The notes: generated by a model not told the origin, from the letters alone. Shown: positions 43,012-52,593, counted from the first letter of the stretch. The stretch is DNA of 64,000 bases from Clostridiales bacterium NK3B98 (GCA_000421005.1 ATWA01000003.1:1-64000), one strand, 5' to 3'. Numbers and translations: made by a program.

Positions 43012-46000
43012 TTACTTACTGATCTTCACACCCTTGGCACCGCTCCATGCGGAATAGTAGTTCTTGCCGCCTGTGGTGATATAGGTACGGATGCGGAAGT
43101 AATACCCCTTACCTTTGGCCAGTGATCCAATTGCCTTGGAAGTAGTTCCGGCTCCCTTGACGGTGACCGTCTTAGCACCGGAGAATTTTTTGTTCACGCT
43201 GTACTGGATCTGATATCCTGTAACGCCTGCAACCTTCTTCCACACCGCCGTGACTGTCTTTGCCTTGTTGTTCTTTACACTGGACAGAGCCGCCTTTTGC
43301 AGCACGACTACGGAAACTTTGACGCTTGCCTTGTTCCGGTTGGCGTCTCCCGCAGCGGTTACCGTGATGGTTGCCACACCAACGCCCTTACCGGTTACCT
43401 TGCCGGAGGCGTTCACTGTTGCCACAGCAGTCTTGCCGGAGACATAAGTGACCTTGCCCACAGCGCCGCTGACGGTGATGGTGGTAGCGCCGTCCTTCAA
43501 GATGGGGTTGACTTTTGCCACTGCCTTCAGGCTCTGATTGGCCTTCTTGATCGTAAACGTTCCGGTGATGGTGCCGCGGTAATCGTTGATGCCCTTGATG
43601 GTGTAGGTAGCTGTGCCTGCATTGATATTGTTCTTGCAGGTAACGGTATAGTCCTTGCCCTGCTTCAGGGTTACCTTACCCAGAACTACTTTGCTCACGC
43701 CGTTCAGCGCCTTTCCCGTATAGGTGGGGCTGGCTGCTGTGACTGTTGCCCCGGTGAGCATGGTGGGCAGCACCTGAATCTGATAGCGGAACTCATCACG
43801 GTCAATGCGCAGGGCAGCCTCATGTCTGCCGGTGGTCCACTGGTTGGTGGGGCTCTGGTCGCTGACGCAGTAGACGGTCTTTCCGTAGTCCTCCATCAGC
43901 CACTTGGACAGCTGAGCCACTGTGCCTGTCCACTTCTGCACTTCACCGCCGTCCAGACGGTAGTTCACTGTGATCTTGCCCGGGTCAATATCGAACATGG
44001 GGAAACTGGCGGACACCCATTCGTTGCTCCAGAAATCGAAATAGGCGCTGCCGGTTTTCCGGTCCTTCATCTCCAGCTTCTTGAAAACCTGAACCCGCTG
44101 ACCCCAGTCATAATCCGGCCGCATACCCTCTACGGAGATGATCTCCAAATCGGCATGGTCGATGGCCTTCACCTGATAGGGGAAGAGCAGACCGCTGAAG
44201 GAGACTACAGCCTTGTAAACGCCGCCCGGCTCCCAATTGCCGCCCTCCCGCCAATCCGGCTGGTCGTTGCGCATTTCTTCCTCGGTGGGCGCTCTGCCTT
44301 CGTTCAGCGCATCCAGATACAGAGGAGCAATGTCGAAGTCCATATAGGCTCTCACTTCGGGTGCGTCGGGATACTGCTGGGCGGTCAGCTCAATGGCCCA
44401 CTCCCGGATGCTGTTGGGCTCGGCGGTTTTGGTAGCGCCGTTGGTGGCGGTGGCAGTAATGGTCTCAGGATCGATGTCCAGCCAGCCGTCGTCATAGGCC
44501 ATAACAGGCAGCGGGTCAGGGTTGACGGTGATGCTCTCAAAGGGCACAGGCACCACGGTCACCTCATATTCCTCGGTAAGACCGCCAAAGTGGAATCTGG
44601 CAGTGTAGGTACCATTCTCCCATGGGCTGCGGGGGTCTTCATCGGTTTCCCAGTAGCACTTGATGTGTACGCCCAGATCTGCGGACACCTCCTCTGCCAC
44701 TTCATCGGGGTCACCAATATAGATCTTGCCGTTGACCACTGCGGTGATTTCTTCCGGCCATGCGTCTACCGTATAGCCATCCAGATACTCGTCTGTCTCT
44801 TCATCATAGTAGTCCATGCGGGTACGGTCACTGTTATAGCGGGTGATGTCCGCCACACTGAGGGCTGAAACGTTTGCGTCTACCAGCTCCACCGTATAGA
44901 AGCCACGTTCGTTACCTGCAAAGGTGATATAGCAGTGCAGTTGATCTCCCGCGTGGTAGGATTCCTGATTCCGATCGTGGTACCAATCCACATCCACATC
45001 ATAGTCAAAGATATCCCGCAGAAAATCCCGGACATCCCACAGGTTGCCGGTGACCGTGCGGTCTTCCGCATTGATGGTCAGTTCGTAATACTCTTCCGGA
45101 AGCTCTACTTCTTCGAGGGCAGACTCCTTCAGGACCACGGTAATGTTTTCCGGGAACACGTCCCACTCCCATGTAGATACGTCCTCTTCATCGCCCCGAT
45201 GGTCGCTGAGCAACACCTTCATCCCCTCAGGCACGATCACTTCTTCAATGGGGTCTGCCACCACATAGACGGGATAGGGGGCGCTGCACACGCCGCTGAC
45301 CACCAGAAAAGCCTCATGCTTGCCGGGTTCCCAGTTGCCTTCGCCGTCTTTGTTGGCCGTCTCATCGGAAGCCCAGTCAACATCATCCCGGTAGCCGTTG
45401 GCACGGAGCCAATCCCGGAGGTTGTTGGTCTCATCGCCCTCCACATCGTAAGGCGGGTCAATGGGCAGAGTGATGCTGTCCTCCTCGCCCCAGGTCAGCG
45501 TGACCGTGGTGTCCTCGCTGCCCGGCCAGCAGTCGATGAGGTTTGCCTCGTTCTCGTAGTCGATCCGTCCATTTTCCTCGTCCCATGTGCCGTGGAGTCT
45601 GCGGTCATTCTCGGTGCGCACAATGGGAGAGAGATAATCCGGCAGATTGACAATCACCTGATCGAAGGCCCGATCTTTAATGACCACGTCATATTTGCCT
45701 TCCACGCCTGCCACGAAATAAGAGGCGGAATAAGTTTTTCCCACTTCCCACGGATTCTCTTTGCTCTGGTCAGATTCCCAGTACATATTCAGCCGGGTAT
45801 CCGGATACATTTGATACAGTTGCTCTTCCACTTCATGGGGATGACCGGAGAAGGTTTCGCCGTCTGTGGTCACCACTTCGATATAGTTGGGATAGCAGTC
45901 ATATTGCTCCCCGTCCCAATCTTCATACTTGTCGGCGGATGTACGCACGATGGCGTGTACCGAAACGCTCTCAATGACGGTGGGGATCACGGTTACGGTG

Positions 46001-46608
46001 TATTCCTGCACAACGTCATAGGCAGGATCCTCTTCTCTGCTGGCTCCATCCGTCCAGATTGTCAGACGGACATATGCCGTATGGGTGCCGCTTGTCCAAA
46101 GGTGATCGGCATCTTCCCCAGACTCCCATCTGAGGTCATAATCAGAGACATCCAGATCATGATTCTCCAGCAGCTGCCCTAGAGCGTCTCTCACCTGATT
46201 TAGATCGCCATTTTCATCCCTGCCTGTGCAGGTGTCGCCATTGATGGTGACGGACACCCAGTCCGGGTAGCAGTCAATATATGCCTGTCCATCCCAGATA
46301 GATCTGTCGGTATCGTACCGGGTGATGTCCGGCACGTCGATGGAGATGTCCAGGGCAGGCTGACTGGTCATCGCAACTTCGCTCACTGTTTCCTCTGCGG
46401 CTGCCACTTCTTCAACAATTACCCCCTCAGGGCTCATTTCCTCCGCCAGAGCAGTCTCCTCCTCCGGCGCTGCTTCCTCCGCTGCGGCGGGTTCCTCTGT
46501 CTCCACAACCGTTTCCGGTTCCTCCACTTCTACCGCAAGGGCGGAGAAGGGCAGCGTGCTGAGGGTCATCAGCAGCGCCAACAGTAAGGATATCCATCTT
46601 CTTCTCAT
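43012..46608 (-). CDS. Secreted repeat protein with Ig-like and FN3-like C-terminal domains
   Basis: 1198 residues. A signal peptide (MRRRWISLLLALLMTLSTL...ALA), an acidic linker of Glu/Ala (residues 25-85), then about seven diverged repeats of 100-140 residues, each with a WES/DWAS-type strand followed by W-x-x-G-x-(Y/H)-x-A (for example NPWEVGKTYSASY, SPWENGTYTARF, NQWTTGRHEAAL). The C-terminus has a YDG/MBG-like segment, a bacterial Ig-like (Big2) domain (SGKVTGKGVGVATITVTA) and an FN3 domain (VTGYQIQYSV). No LPxTG or S-layer motif is seen, so attachment is unclear. Adhesin-like, but function unknown. The ATG at 46608 has AAAGG upstream. Confidence 0.75.
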   Translation of the reverse strand: MRRRWISLLLALLMTLSTLPFSALAVEVEEPETVVETEEPAAAEEAAPEEETALAEEMSPEGVIVEEVAAAEETVSEVAMTSQPALDISIDVPDITRYDTDRSIWDGQAYIDCYPDWVSVTINGDTCTGRDENGDLNQVRDALGQLLENHDLDVSDYDLRWESGEDADHLWTSGTHTAYVRLTIWTDGASREEDPAYDVVQEYTVTVIPTVIESVSVHAIVRTSADKYEDWDGEQYDCYPNYIEVVTTDGETFSGHPHEVEEQLYQMYPDTRLNMYWESDQSKENPWEVGKTYSASYFVAGVEGKYDVVIKDRAFDQVIVNLPDYLSPIVRTENDRRLHGTWDEENGRIDYENEANLIDCWPGSEDTTVTLTWGEEDSITLPIDPPYDVEGDETNNLRDWLRANGYRDDVDWASDETANKDGEGNWEPGKHEAFLVVSGVCSAPYPVYVVADPIEEVIVPEGMKVLLSDHRGDEEDVSTWEWDVFPENITVVLKESALEEVELPEEYYELTINAEDRTVTGNLWDVRDFLRDIFDYDVDVDWYHDRNQESYHAGDQLHCYITFAGNERGFYTVELVDANVSALSVADITRYNSDRTRMDYYDEETDEYLDGYTVDAWPEEITAVVNGKIYIGDPDEVAEEVSADLGVHIKCYWETDEDPRSPWENGTYTARFHFGGLTEEYEVTVVPVPFESITVNPDPLPVMAYDDGWLDIDPETITATATNGATKTAEPNSIREWAIELTAQQYPDAPEVRAYMDFDIAPLYLDALNEGRAPTEEEMRNDQPDWREGGNWEPGGVYKAVVSFSGLLFPYQVKAIDHADLEIISVEGMRPDYDWGQRVQVFKKLEMKDRKTGSAYFDFWSNEWVSASFPMFDIDPGKITVNYRLDGGEVQKWTGTVAQLSKWLMEDYGKTVYCVSDQSPTNQWTTGRHEAALRIDRDEFRYQIQVLPTMLTGATVTAASPTYTGKALNGVSKVVLGKVTLKQGKDYTVTCKNNINAGTATYTIKGINDYRGTITGTFTIKKANQSLKAVAKVNPILKDGATTITVSGAVGKVTYVSGKTAVATVNASGKVTGKGVGVATITVTAAGDANRNKASVKVSVVVLQKAALSSVKNNKAKTVTAVWKKVAGVTGYQIQYSVNKKFSGAKTVTVKGAGTTSKAIGSLAKGKGYYFRIRTYITTGGKNYYSAWSGAKGVKISK

Positions 46609-46677
46609 GTGTGAACCATCCTTTCTTTTCATGGGGTGTTGTAATGACTTGCTATCGTCCGCATTGGTACTGCGTAT

Positions 46678-46707
46678 ATTGTACCATTAAACTACTTTCA
46701 AAAACAA
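46678..46707 (-). promoter_or_regulatory. Promoter candidate for the surface-protein gene
   Basis: On the minus strand: TTGTTT, 18-bp spacer, TACAAT. A small inverted repeat ACAATT-N4-AATTGT (46720-46735) lies just upstream and could bind a regulator. Confidence 0.5.
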
Positions 46708-46769
46708 CTACAAGAAATAACAATTGCTAAATTGTCAATGCCAGCTAAACAATTCATTCAGGCCAAAAA

Positions 46770-46800
46770 ATACCCGCTCCGGAATAGCCGAAGCGGGTAT
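46770..46800 (-). terminator. Terminator of the opp run
   Basis: On the minus strand ATACCCGCTTCGG pairs with CCGGAGCGGGTAT (one mismatch), followed by TTTTTTGG. It closes the opp operon after the small membrane protein. Confidence 0.85.
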
Positions 46801-46812
46801 CAGTTGTATGAA

Positions 46813-47073
46813 TCAGCGGAACCAGATAAAGTCGCAAAAAGCGATGAACAGGGCGAACACCACGCCAAAAATCAGCGCAATGGTCAAGCCCGCCTTCAGG
46901 GCTGCCCAGCGGTACATCCGCAGCTCCTCCGGGGACATCTGCTGATGGGGACGGTTGGAAAACTGGTTTTCCTTCTGTCCCTTCATATACCAGGGCATCC
47001 CATCCACATTCATGTCCACAATGGTCTCGCCCTGATCTTCCTCGTCCACAGGAGGGTTGGGTAATCTGCTCAT
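46813..47073 (-). CDS. Small single-span membrane protein, unknown function
   Basis: 86 residues: a soluble N-terminal part (MSRLPNPPVDEEDQGETIVD...PEELRMYRWAALK) and one C-terminal membrane helix (AGLTIALIFGVVFALFIAFCDFIWF), that is, a tail-anchored layout. I do not recognise a family. Its ATG immediately follows the oppF stop (TAAATG) and AGGA lies in the oppF end, so it is translated with the transporter and may be an accessory to it. Confidence 0.7.
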   Translation of the reverse strand: MSRLPNPPVDEEDQGETIVDMNVDGMPWYMKGQKENQFSNRPHQQMSPEELRMYRWAALKAGLTIALIFGVVFALFIAFCDFIWFR

Positions 47074-48156
47074 TTACAGCACTTCCTGATCGTTGGTTGC
47101 GGTATTGTTCCGCTTTGCCTCTGCCATAAACGCCTCAGCTCTGGCTTTTGCCTCCGGGTCGTTGTACAGGTGGCAGGCGCAGAAGTGTCCCGGCTCTACC
47201 TCCAGCCATTCAGGCTGGGCGTATTTGCAGACCTCCATGCACTGGTCGCACCGGGTATGGAACTTACAGCCGGAGGGGGGATTGGCAGGGCTGGGGATGG
47301 AGCCCTTCAGCACCACCCGGTTGATCTTCACATCCGGGTCGGGAATGGGAATGGCGGAGAACAGCGCCTTGGTGTAGGGGTTCAGTGGGTTGGAGAAGAT
47401 TTTCTCCGTCTCTGCGTACTCCACCATATTGCCCAGATACATGACGCCTACGGTGTCGGAGATATGCTCCACCACGGAAAGGTCATGGGAGATAAACAGA
47501 TAGGTCAGGCCAAAATCCCGCTGCAAATCCTTGAGCAGGTTGATAATCTGTGCCTGAATGGACACGTCCAGAGCGGAAACAGGCTCGTCGCAGACCACAA
47601 AGTCCGGAGCAAGTGCCAGCGCACGGGCAATGCAGATACGCTGCCGCTGACCGCCGGAGAACTCATGGGGGTAGCGCTCCTTGTAGTAAGCAGGCAGGCC
47701 GCAGACCTCCATGACCCGGGTGATGTAGTCGTCCAGCTCTTCGGGGGGAACGATTTTATGCTCCCGGACCGCCTCGCCAATGATCTCACCCACCGGGAGA
47801 CGGGGGGACAGGCTGGAGTAGGGGTCCTGGAACACCAACTGCATCCGGGGGCGCATTTTCCGCAGCTCTTCCTTGCTCAGGGCGAACACGTCCTGACCGT
47901 CGAAAATCACGTCGCCGGAGGTCTTCTCCTGCAAGCGGAGGATGGTTCTGCCGCAGGTGGATTTACCGCAGCCGGACTCACCCACCAGACCCATGGTCTG
48001 GCGTCGCTTGATCTTGAAGCTGACGCCGTCCACCGCCTTGACATTGCCGGTGGTGCGCTTGAAGAATCCGGTTTTGATGGGGAACCATTTGACCAGATTG
48101 TTCACTTCCAGAATATACTCGCTCTCTGTGGCGGTTGTCTTTTTGATTTCACTCAT
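47074..48156 (-). CDS. oppF: Oligopeptide ABC transporter ATP-binding protein OppF
   Basis: 360 residues. ABC domain with Walker A GLVGESGCGKSTCGR, signature FSGGQRQRICIARAL, Walker B FVVCDEPVSALDVS, and the C-terminal oligopeptide-transporter extension with cysteines (CKFHTRCDQCMEVCKYAQ) that binds an Fe-S cluster in the DppD/OppF type. It pairs with OppD to drive peptide import. The ATG at 48156 is chosen because AGGAG lies ten bases upstream and the additional upstream codons run over the oppD stop. Confidence 0.93.
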   Translation of the reverse strand: MSEIKKTTATESEYILEVNNLVKWFPIKTGFFKRTTGNVKAVDGVSFKIKRRQTMGLVGESGCGKSTCGRTILRLQEKTSGDVIFDGQDVFALSKEELRKMRPRMQLVFQDPYSSLSPRLPVGEIIGEAVREHKIVPPEELDDYITRVMEVCGLPAYYKERYPHEFSGGQRQRICIARALALAPDFVVCDEPVSALDVSIQAQIINLLKDLQRDFGLTYLFISHDLSVVEHISDTVGVMYLGNMVEYAETEKIFSNPLNPYTKALFSAIPIPDPDVKINRVVLKGSIPSPANPPSGCKFHTRCDQCMEVCKYAQPEWLEVEPGHFCACHLYNDPEAKARAEAFMAEAKRNNTATNDQEVL

Positions 48157-48157
48157 C

Positions 48158-49345
48158 TTAAAGCAGCTCCTCCACATTCACAGATTTCGGGTAACCCAGC
48201 GTCTCACCTTCGCCCAAGTGGCGATAGCAGGAGACCACATGAGTGTCGCTGATGCGGATTTCCGGGGGATACTTGCCGGAGCAATGCTCGCACTGCATCT
48301 CGCAGCGATCCCGGAAGTAGCAGTAGTTGGGCATATTCACCGGATTGGGGACACTGCCGGGGATGTTGTACAGGGCATCCACCTTTTTGCCCACCACCGG
48401 CTTGGACTTCATCAGACCGATGGTGTAGGGATGGCAGGGGTTGTGGAAGATGTCGGCGGCGGTGCCCTTCTCAATGACACGCCCGGCATACATGACCACC
48501 ACATAGTCCGCCATGCCTGCCACCACGCCAAGGTCGTGGGTGATGAGCATGATAGAGGAATTCAGCTTGTCCTTCAGGTTTTGCAGCAGGTCGAGAATCT
48601 GCGCCTGAATGGTCACGTCCAGAGCAGTGGTGGGCTCGTCGGCAATAATCAGGGTGGGAGAGCAAGCCAGTGCAATGGCGATGCAGATTCTCTGCCGCAT
48701 ACCGCCGGACAGCTCGTGGGGGTACATACTGTACACGCCCTCTTTGTTGGCGATGCCTACCAGCTCCAGCATTTCCAGCGTCCGAGCCTTGACCTCTTCC
48801 TTGCTCATCTCCGGGTTATGCAGTTCGGTGACCTCGTCAATCTGCTCTCCGATGCGAAACACCGGGTTCAGACTGGTCATGGGCTCCTGAAAGATCATGG
48901 AGATCTTGTTGCCCCGGAGCTTTTCCATAATGCTGTTGGGGGTGTTGACAATGTTCAGTGCGGTGCCGTCACCCTGATTGAAGCGAATCTCGCCGCCCAC
49001 AGTCTGTCCGCTGGGGCGCTGCAAAAGCTGCATCAGAGAGAGGCTGGTGACGCTCTTGCCGCAGCCGGACTCACCCACCACGCCCACGGTGGCGTGCTTG
49101 GGAATATTGAAGTTGACGCCGTCCACCGCCTTCACGGTGCCTACGTCGGAGAAGAAGTAGGTGCAGACGTTGTCGAACTCCACCACATTGTTCTCGTCCT
49201 TCATTTTGGTGGTATACAGATTGGGGTCTTTATTGGCGTTTGCCCGCTCCTTCTCCAGCTTGCGGGTGACCTGACGGTTGAATTTGGTAATCCGCCGGGA
49301 TTCTTTGCCGGAGATATAGGAGGAATTGCCCTTGTTTTCAGCCAT
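48158..49345 (-). CDS. oppD: Oligopeptide ABC transporter ATP-binding protein OppD
   Basis: 395 residues. Walker A GVVGESGCGKSVTSLS, signature LSGGMRQRICIAIAL, Walker B LIIADEPTTALDVT, and a C-terminal oligopeptide extension with the CYFRDRCEMQCEHC cysteine set. The N-terminal 60 residues are charged and longer than usual for OppD (about 330-350). It couples ATP hydrolysis to OppB/OppC. The gene is 14 bases after oppC, and its stop is next to the oppF start. Confidence 0.93.
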   Translation of the reverse strand: MAENKGNSSYISGKESRRITKFNRQVTRKLEKERANANKDPNLYTTKMKDENNVVEFDNVCTYFFSDVGTVKAVDGVNFNIPKHATVGVVGESGCGKSVTSLSLMQLLQRPSGQTVGGEIRFNQGDGTALNIVNTPNSIMEKLRGNKISMIFQEPMTSLNPVFRIGEQIDEVTELHNPEMSKEEVKARTLEMLELVGIANKEGVYSMYPHELSGGMRQRICIAIALACSPTLIIADEPTTALDVTIQAQILDLLQNLKDKLNSSIMLITHDLGVVAGMADYVVVMYAGRVIEKGTAADIFHNPCHPYTIGLMKSKPVVGKKVDALYNIPGSVPNPVNMPNYCYFRDRCEMQCEHCSGKYPPEIRISDTHVVSCYRHLGEGETLGYPKSVNVEELL

Positions 49346-49359
49346 TGTTCCTTACCTCC

Positions 49360-51423
49360 TTACCGCTTGGACTTGGGATCGTATGCGTCCCGGAGACCGT
49401 CGCCTACGAAGTTGAAGGCGATCACCGTCAGACAGATCAACAGACCCACAGGCAGCCAGATAAACACATAGTGCGCCATGGCGGAGGCGGAGGACACCGA
49501 GTTGATAATGGTTCCCCAGGTAGCCAGGGGGTGCTTCACGCCCAGACCCAGGAAGGACAGGGTGGACTCGGTGAGGATGACGCCGCCGATGCCCATGGTG
49601 GCGGTGACGATGAGCTGAGGCATCACGTTGGGCACCAGATGGTGGAAGATACGATCCCGCACCTTGATGCCGGTGGCCTCGGTGGCAATCATAAACTCCT
49701 GCTCACGCAGAGACAGAATCTGACCACGCACCAGACGAGCCACGCCAGCCCAACCCATGATACCCAGCGCCGCCATCATAATAATCAGACGGAGATAGGT
49801 ATCCATACGCATAGCGTCCATCATGGCGCCAAGGATAATCATGATGGGCATGGAAGGCAGACAGTAGAAAATATCCACCAGACGCATAATCAGGTTGTCC
49901 ACCCAGCCGCCGTAGTAACCGGCCAGGCCGCCCATGATGACGCCCAGGAAGGTCTCAATGGCAATTACCACAAAGCCCACCATCAGGGAAATACGGCCAC
50001 CGTACATGATACGGCTCATCACGTCAAAGCCGTCGCCGTCGGTGCCCAAAATGTGCTTGGAGGAGGGAGCGGCAAACATATCAATGATGTAGTTCACCTG
50101 ATCGCAGTTGACCACATACTCGCCGGTGTCCCGCTGGGTGATCTTCATCTCGGTCTCGCTGTACATCAGCTCGCCGTTTTCATCGTAGACATATTCGCCG
50201 TTTTCGCTCTGCTGAGGCAGGTTGTAGGTCAGCGTACCGGTTTTCTGTCCCGCGGCGTTCATGCTCTCGATGGTCTCAGCCAGCGCCTGCTTCAGATCGT
50301 ATTCCATGGTATCCGCACCGGTATAGCGGCGGATGGAATAGTGGCTGAACTCAGCGTATTCCTCCCCGGAATCGTCATAAATCACCCAAACGCCATCCTG
50401 ATTGTGAATGGCATAATCCTCACCGTCTGCGGAAAATTCGCCATTTTCGGTACAGGTGGCAGCATAGAGGGCGTTTGCCTTCAGTTCGTCAGAGACAGAG
50501 GCACCAACCTCATGGGTGTCCAGAGTCAGGCTGGTATACAGCGCAATCTCCCGGGTCTTTCCGGCCATGGCGTAGACCTCAACGCTGGTGCTGTTCTGCG
50601 CAATCAGCTGGTAGGTGGTGCCGCCATAGAAGAAGTTGCCGTCTCCATTGGTCATGGCCTGATTGAGGGCAGCCTCAAAGCCCGCGTCCTGGGCTTCCCC
50701 ATAGTAGTGGATGCCGTTCAGCTCAGCAAAGACGTTGTAGCTCTTGGCGGCGTCACGCTGGAAGCGGTAAGTCATGCCGTCCAGCGTCACTTCGGCGCTG
50801 GTGCCCTTAATGACACCCACCGCCTCAGCCAGTCCCTCTACCGGAGCGCCGGAGAAGTTGATGGTCTTTTTGATGGCGTCATAGGTGCCGATCTGCACCT
50901 CGCCGGAGCCTGCGGTGCAGGCCAGACGCATTTCACCGGCCTCCACCAGAACGATATCATCGGTCAGCTTGGTGATGGCATAGCCGTTTTCCGTACCCAG
51001 CACCATTTTGACATCTTCGCCGTCGGCGAGCATCTGCTTGATGTTGCTGTTCATGGCGTTGGCCACGTCCCGCTCCACCGTTTCCTCGCCCAGCGCATAG
51101 CCATTGAAGCTGGTGTTCTGCTTGGCAAGGGCGTAGTTCACGTTCTGCACATCGTACTTGTAGAAAATCTGCTTCTGCCCATAGGGGTATACAATCGGGC
51201 CAAAGAAGGAGAAGACAAACAGGATAATCAGCGTCACAGAGCCAAACACCGCCAAACGGTTGCGGATGAAACGCTTAAACACCTTACGGCCGGGGGAGAG
51301 AACCTTCACACGGGCAACGTCGTCCAGCTTCATTGCCTCTTCCTGATTGGAAGGAGCAGCGCCATGGCTGCGTTTCCGGTTCTCCCGCTCTTTTAACACT
51401 TCATTCAGATTATAGGAACCCAT
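49360..51423 (-). CDS. oppC: Oligopeptide ABC transporter permease OppC with large extracytoplasmic insertion
   Basis: 687 residues against about 300 for typical OppC. The N-terminal helix (FGSVTLIILFVFSFFGPIVYP, residues 60-80) is followed by an insertion of some 375 residues (80-455) rich in Gly, Tyr, Asn and Asp, with no membrane segments; in this topology it is outside the cell. Then comes the normal permease: GTDGDGFDVMSRIMYGGRISL, the EAA loop (EATGIKVRDRIFHHLVPNVMP) that contacts the ATPases, and GGVILTESTLSFLGLG. The ATG at 51423 has GGAGG seven bases upstream. The insertion may shape substrate-binding-protein docking. Confidence 0.9.
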   Translation of the reverse strand: MGSYNLNEVLKERENRKRSHGAAPSNQEEAMKLDDVARVKVLSPGRKVFKRFIRNRLAVFGSVTLIILFVFSFFGPIVYPYGQKQIFYKYDVQNVNYALAKQNTSFNGYALGEETVERDVANAMNSNIKQMLADGEDVKMVLGTENGYAITKLTDDIVLVEAGEMRLACTAGSGEVQIGTYDAIKKTINFSGAPVEGLAEAVGVIKGTSAEVTLDGMTYRFQRDAAKSYNVFAELNGIHYYGEAQDAGFEAALNQAMTNGDGNFFYGGTTYQLIAQNSTSVEVYAMAGKTREIALYTSLTLDTHEVGASVSDELKANALYAATCTENGEFSADGEDYAIHNQDGVWVIYDDSGEEYAEFSHYSIRRYTGADTMEYDLKQALAETIESMNAAGQKTGTLTYNLPQQSENGEYVYDENGELMYSETEMKITQRDTGEYVVNCDQVNYIIDMFAAPSSKHILGTDGDGFDVMSRIMYGGRISLMVGFVVIAIETFLGVIMGGLAGYYGGWVDNLIMRLVDIFYCLPSMPIMIILGAMMDAMRMDTYLRLIIMMAALGIMGWAGVARLVRGQILSLREQEFMIATEATGIKVRDRIFHHLVPNVMPQLIVTATMGIGGVILTESTLSFLGLGVKHPLATWGTIINSVSSASAMAHYVFIWLPVGLLICLTVIAFNFVGDGLRDAYDPKSKR

Positions 51424-51435
51424 CACTGACCCTCC

Positions 51436-52425
51436 TTAGCTCAAGCGCACCCGGGGGTCAACCGCTGCGTAGAGAAGGTCGGAGATCAGGTTGCCCAACA
51501 GAGTGAGGATGGAGATAAACGCCAGATAGAACATGATAAAGGGAATGTCCGCCTGGGTCATGGATGTATAGGATGCGTAGCCGATGCCACGGATGGAGAA
51601 CAGGGTCTCGGTAATCAGAGCACCGGAAAACAGACCGGGCAGGCTGCCGCCCAGCGTGGTCACCAGCGGAATCAGCGTGTTGCGGAAGGCGTGATAGTTG
51701 ATGACCTTCTTCTCCGGCACGCCCTTGGCACGGGCGGTACGGATGTAGTCGGCATTCAGCACCTCCAGCATATTGGTGCGGGTATAACGCATCAGTCCGC
51801 CGATGGAGATAATGATAATGGTGATGGAGGGCAGCACAAAGTGCTTGGCCACATCCAGAAACTTTCCGAAGTCGGACAGGTACATGTAGTCACGACCCTG
51901 CATACCGCTCAGGTCAAACCAGCCCAGCTTGACGGAAAAGACATATTTCAACACGGTGGCCACAAAGAAGGTGGGCATGGATATACAGATCATACTCACT
52001 ACTGTGGTAAAGTAGTCAGTAAAGCCATACTGATTTTTTGCGGCGGTAATGCCCAGAGGGATGGCAATGATAATCTCGAAGATAAAGGACACAAGGCCCA
52101 GAATAAAGCTGAACCAAACGGTATTGTGGAACTCCTCGGTCACGGGGATGGTCCACGCCCAGCTATCGCCCCAGTTGCCACGAACGGCATTGGACAGCCA
52201 GACCAGATAGCCCTGCACCACGCCCTTGTCCATACCGTACTGGGCGTTCAGGTCAGCCAGCCATTCGGCATAGCTCTTGGTAGCGCCGGGGCGGGAGGCC
52301 AGCTCACGGGCTTTGGTCTCCACATATCCGGAGGGCATATTGTACATCAGCGTATAGATGATGAACATGACGAAAAACAGGATAATCACGCTGTACAGCA
52401 AACGTCTTGCTGTATATTTTGCCAT
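51436..52425 (-). CDS. oppB: Oligopeptide ABC transporter permease OppB
   Basis: 329 residues with six membrane helices and the large N-terminal periplasmic-side loop of the OppB/DppB type. Landmarks: MAKYTARRLLYSVIILFFVMFI start, YTRTNMLEVLNADYIRTARAKGVPEKKVINYHAFRN (the EAA loop), and ALITETLFSIRGIGY. It forms the peptide channel with OppC. It is preceded by two hairpins that separate it from oppA, and oppC follows after about ten bases. Confidence 0.94.
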   Translation of the reverse strand: MAKYTARRLLYSVIILFFVMFIIYTLMYNMPSGYVETKARELASRPGATKSYAEWLADLNAQYGMDKGVVQGYLVWLSNAVRGNWGDSWAWTIPVTEEFHNTVWFSFILGLVSFIFEIIIAIPLGITAAKNQYGFTDYFTTVVSMICISMPTFFVATVLKYVFSVKLGWFDLSGMQGRDYMYLSDFGKFLDVAKHFVLPSITIIIISIGGLMRYTRTNMLEVLNADYIRTARAKGVPEKKVINYHAFRNTLIPLVTTLGGSLPGLFSGALITETLFSIRGIGYASYTSMTQADIPFIMFYLAFISILTLLGNLISDLLYAAVDPRVRLS

Positions 52426-52493
52426 AACAGATCACGACCTTTTCTCTATAGGTTGATTGGGATGCGCGGGACGGCTCCATACATCATGCGGCG

Positions 52494-52554
52494 GTCTCAC
52501 ATAGAGCCTTCTGAACGCACCGGGTCGATGCACTCAGAAGAACCTATGTGAGAC
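52494..52554 (-). other. Long intergenic hairpin upstream of oppB
   Basis: GTCTCACATAG and CTATGTGAGAC (11 bp) enclose a second paired section CTTCTGA/TCAGAAG and an 18-20-base apical loop. It lies between the oppA terminator-like hairpin and the oppB start, so it is part of the oppB leader and could be an RNA processing or stability element. Confidence 0.5.
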
Positions 52555-52563
52555 AAGCCAGAA

Positions 52564-52593
52564 CACGGAAGGGGGAAAATCCCCCCTTCCGTG
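52564..52593 (-). terminator. Partial terminator between oppA and oppB
   Basis: CACGGAAGGGGG and CCCCCTTCCGTG form a strong 12-bp stem right after the oppA stop. The T-tract is weak on the minus strand (TTCTGGC follows), which fits partial read-through so that OppA is made in excess of the membrane parts. Confidence 0.7.

Noticed and set aside
49345-51396. A 683-codon open frame opposite oppC
   Set aside because: Antisense shadow; the minus-strand product has the permease motifs on both sides of the insertion.
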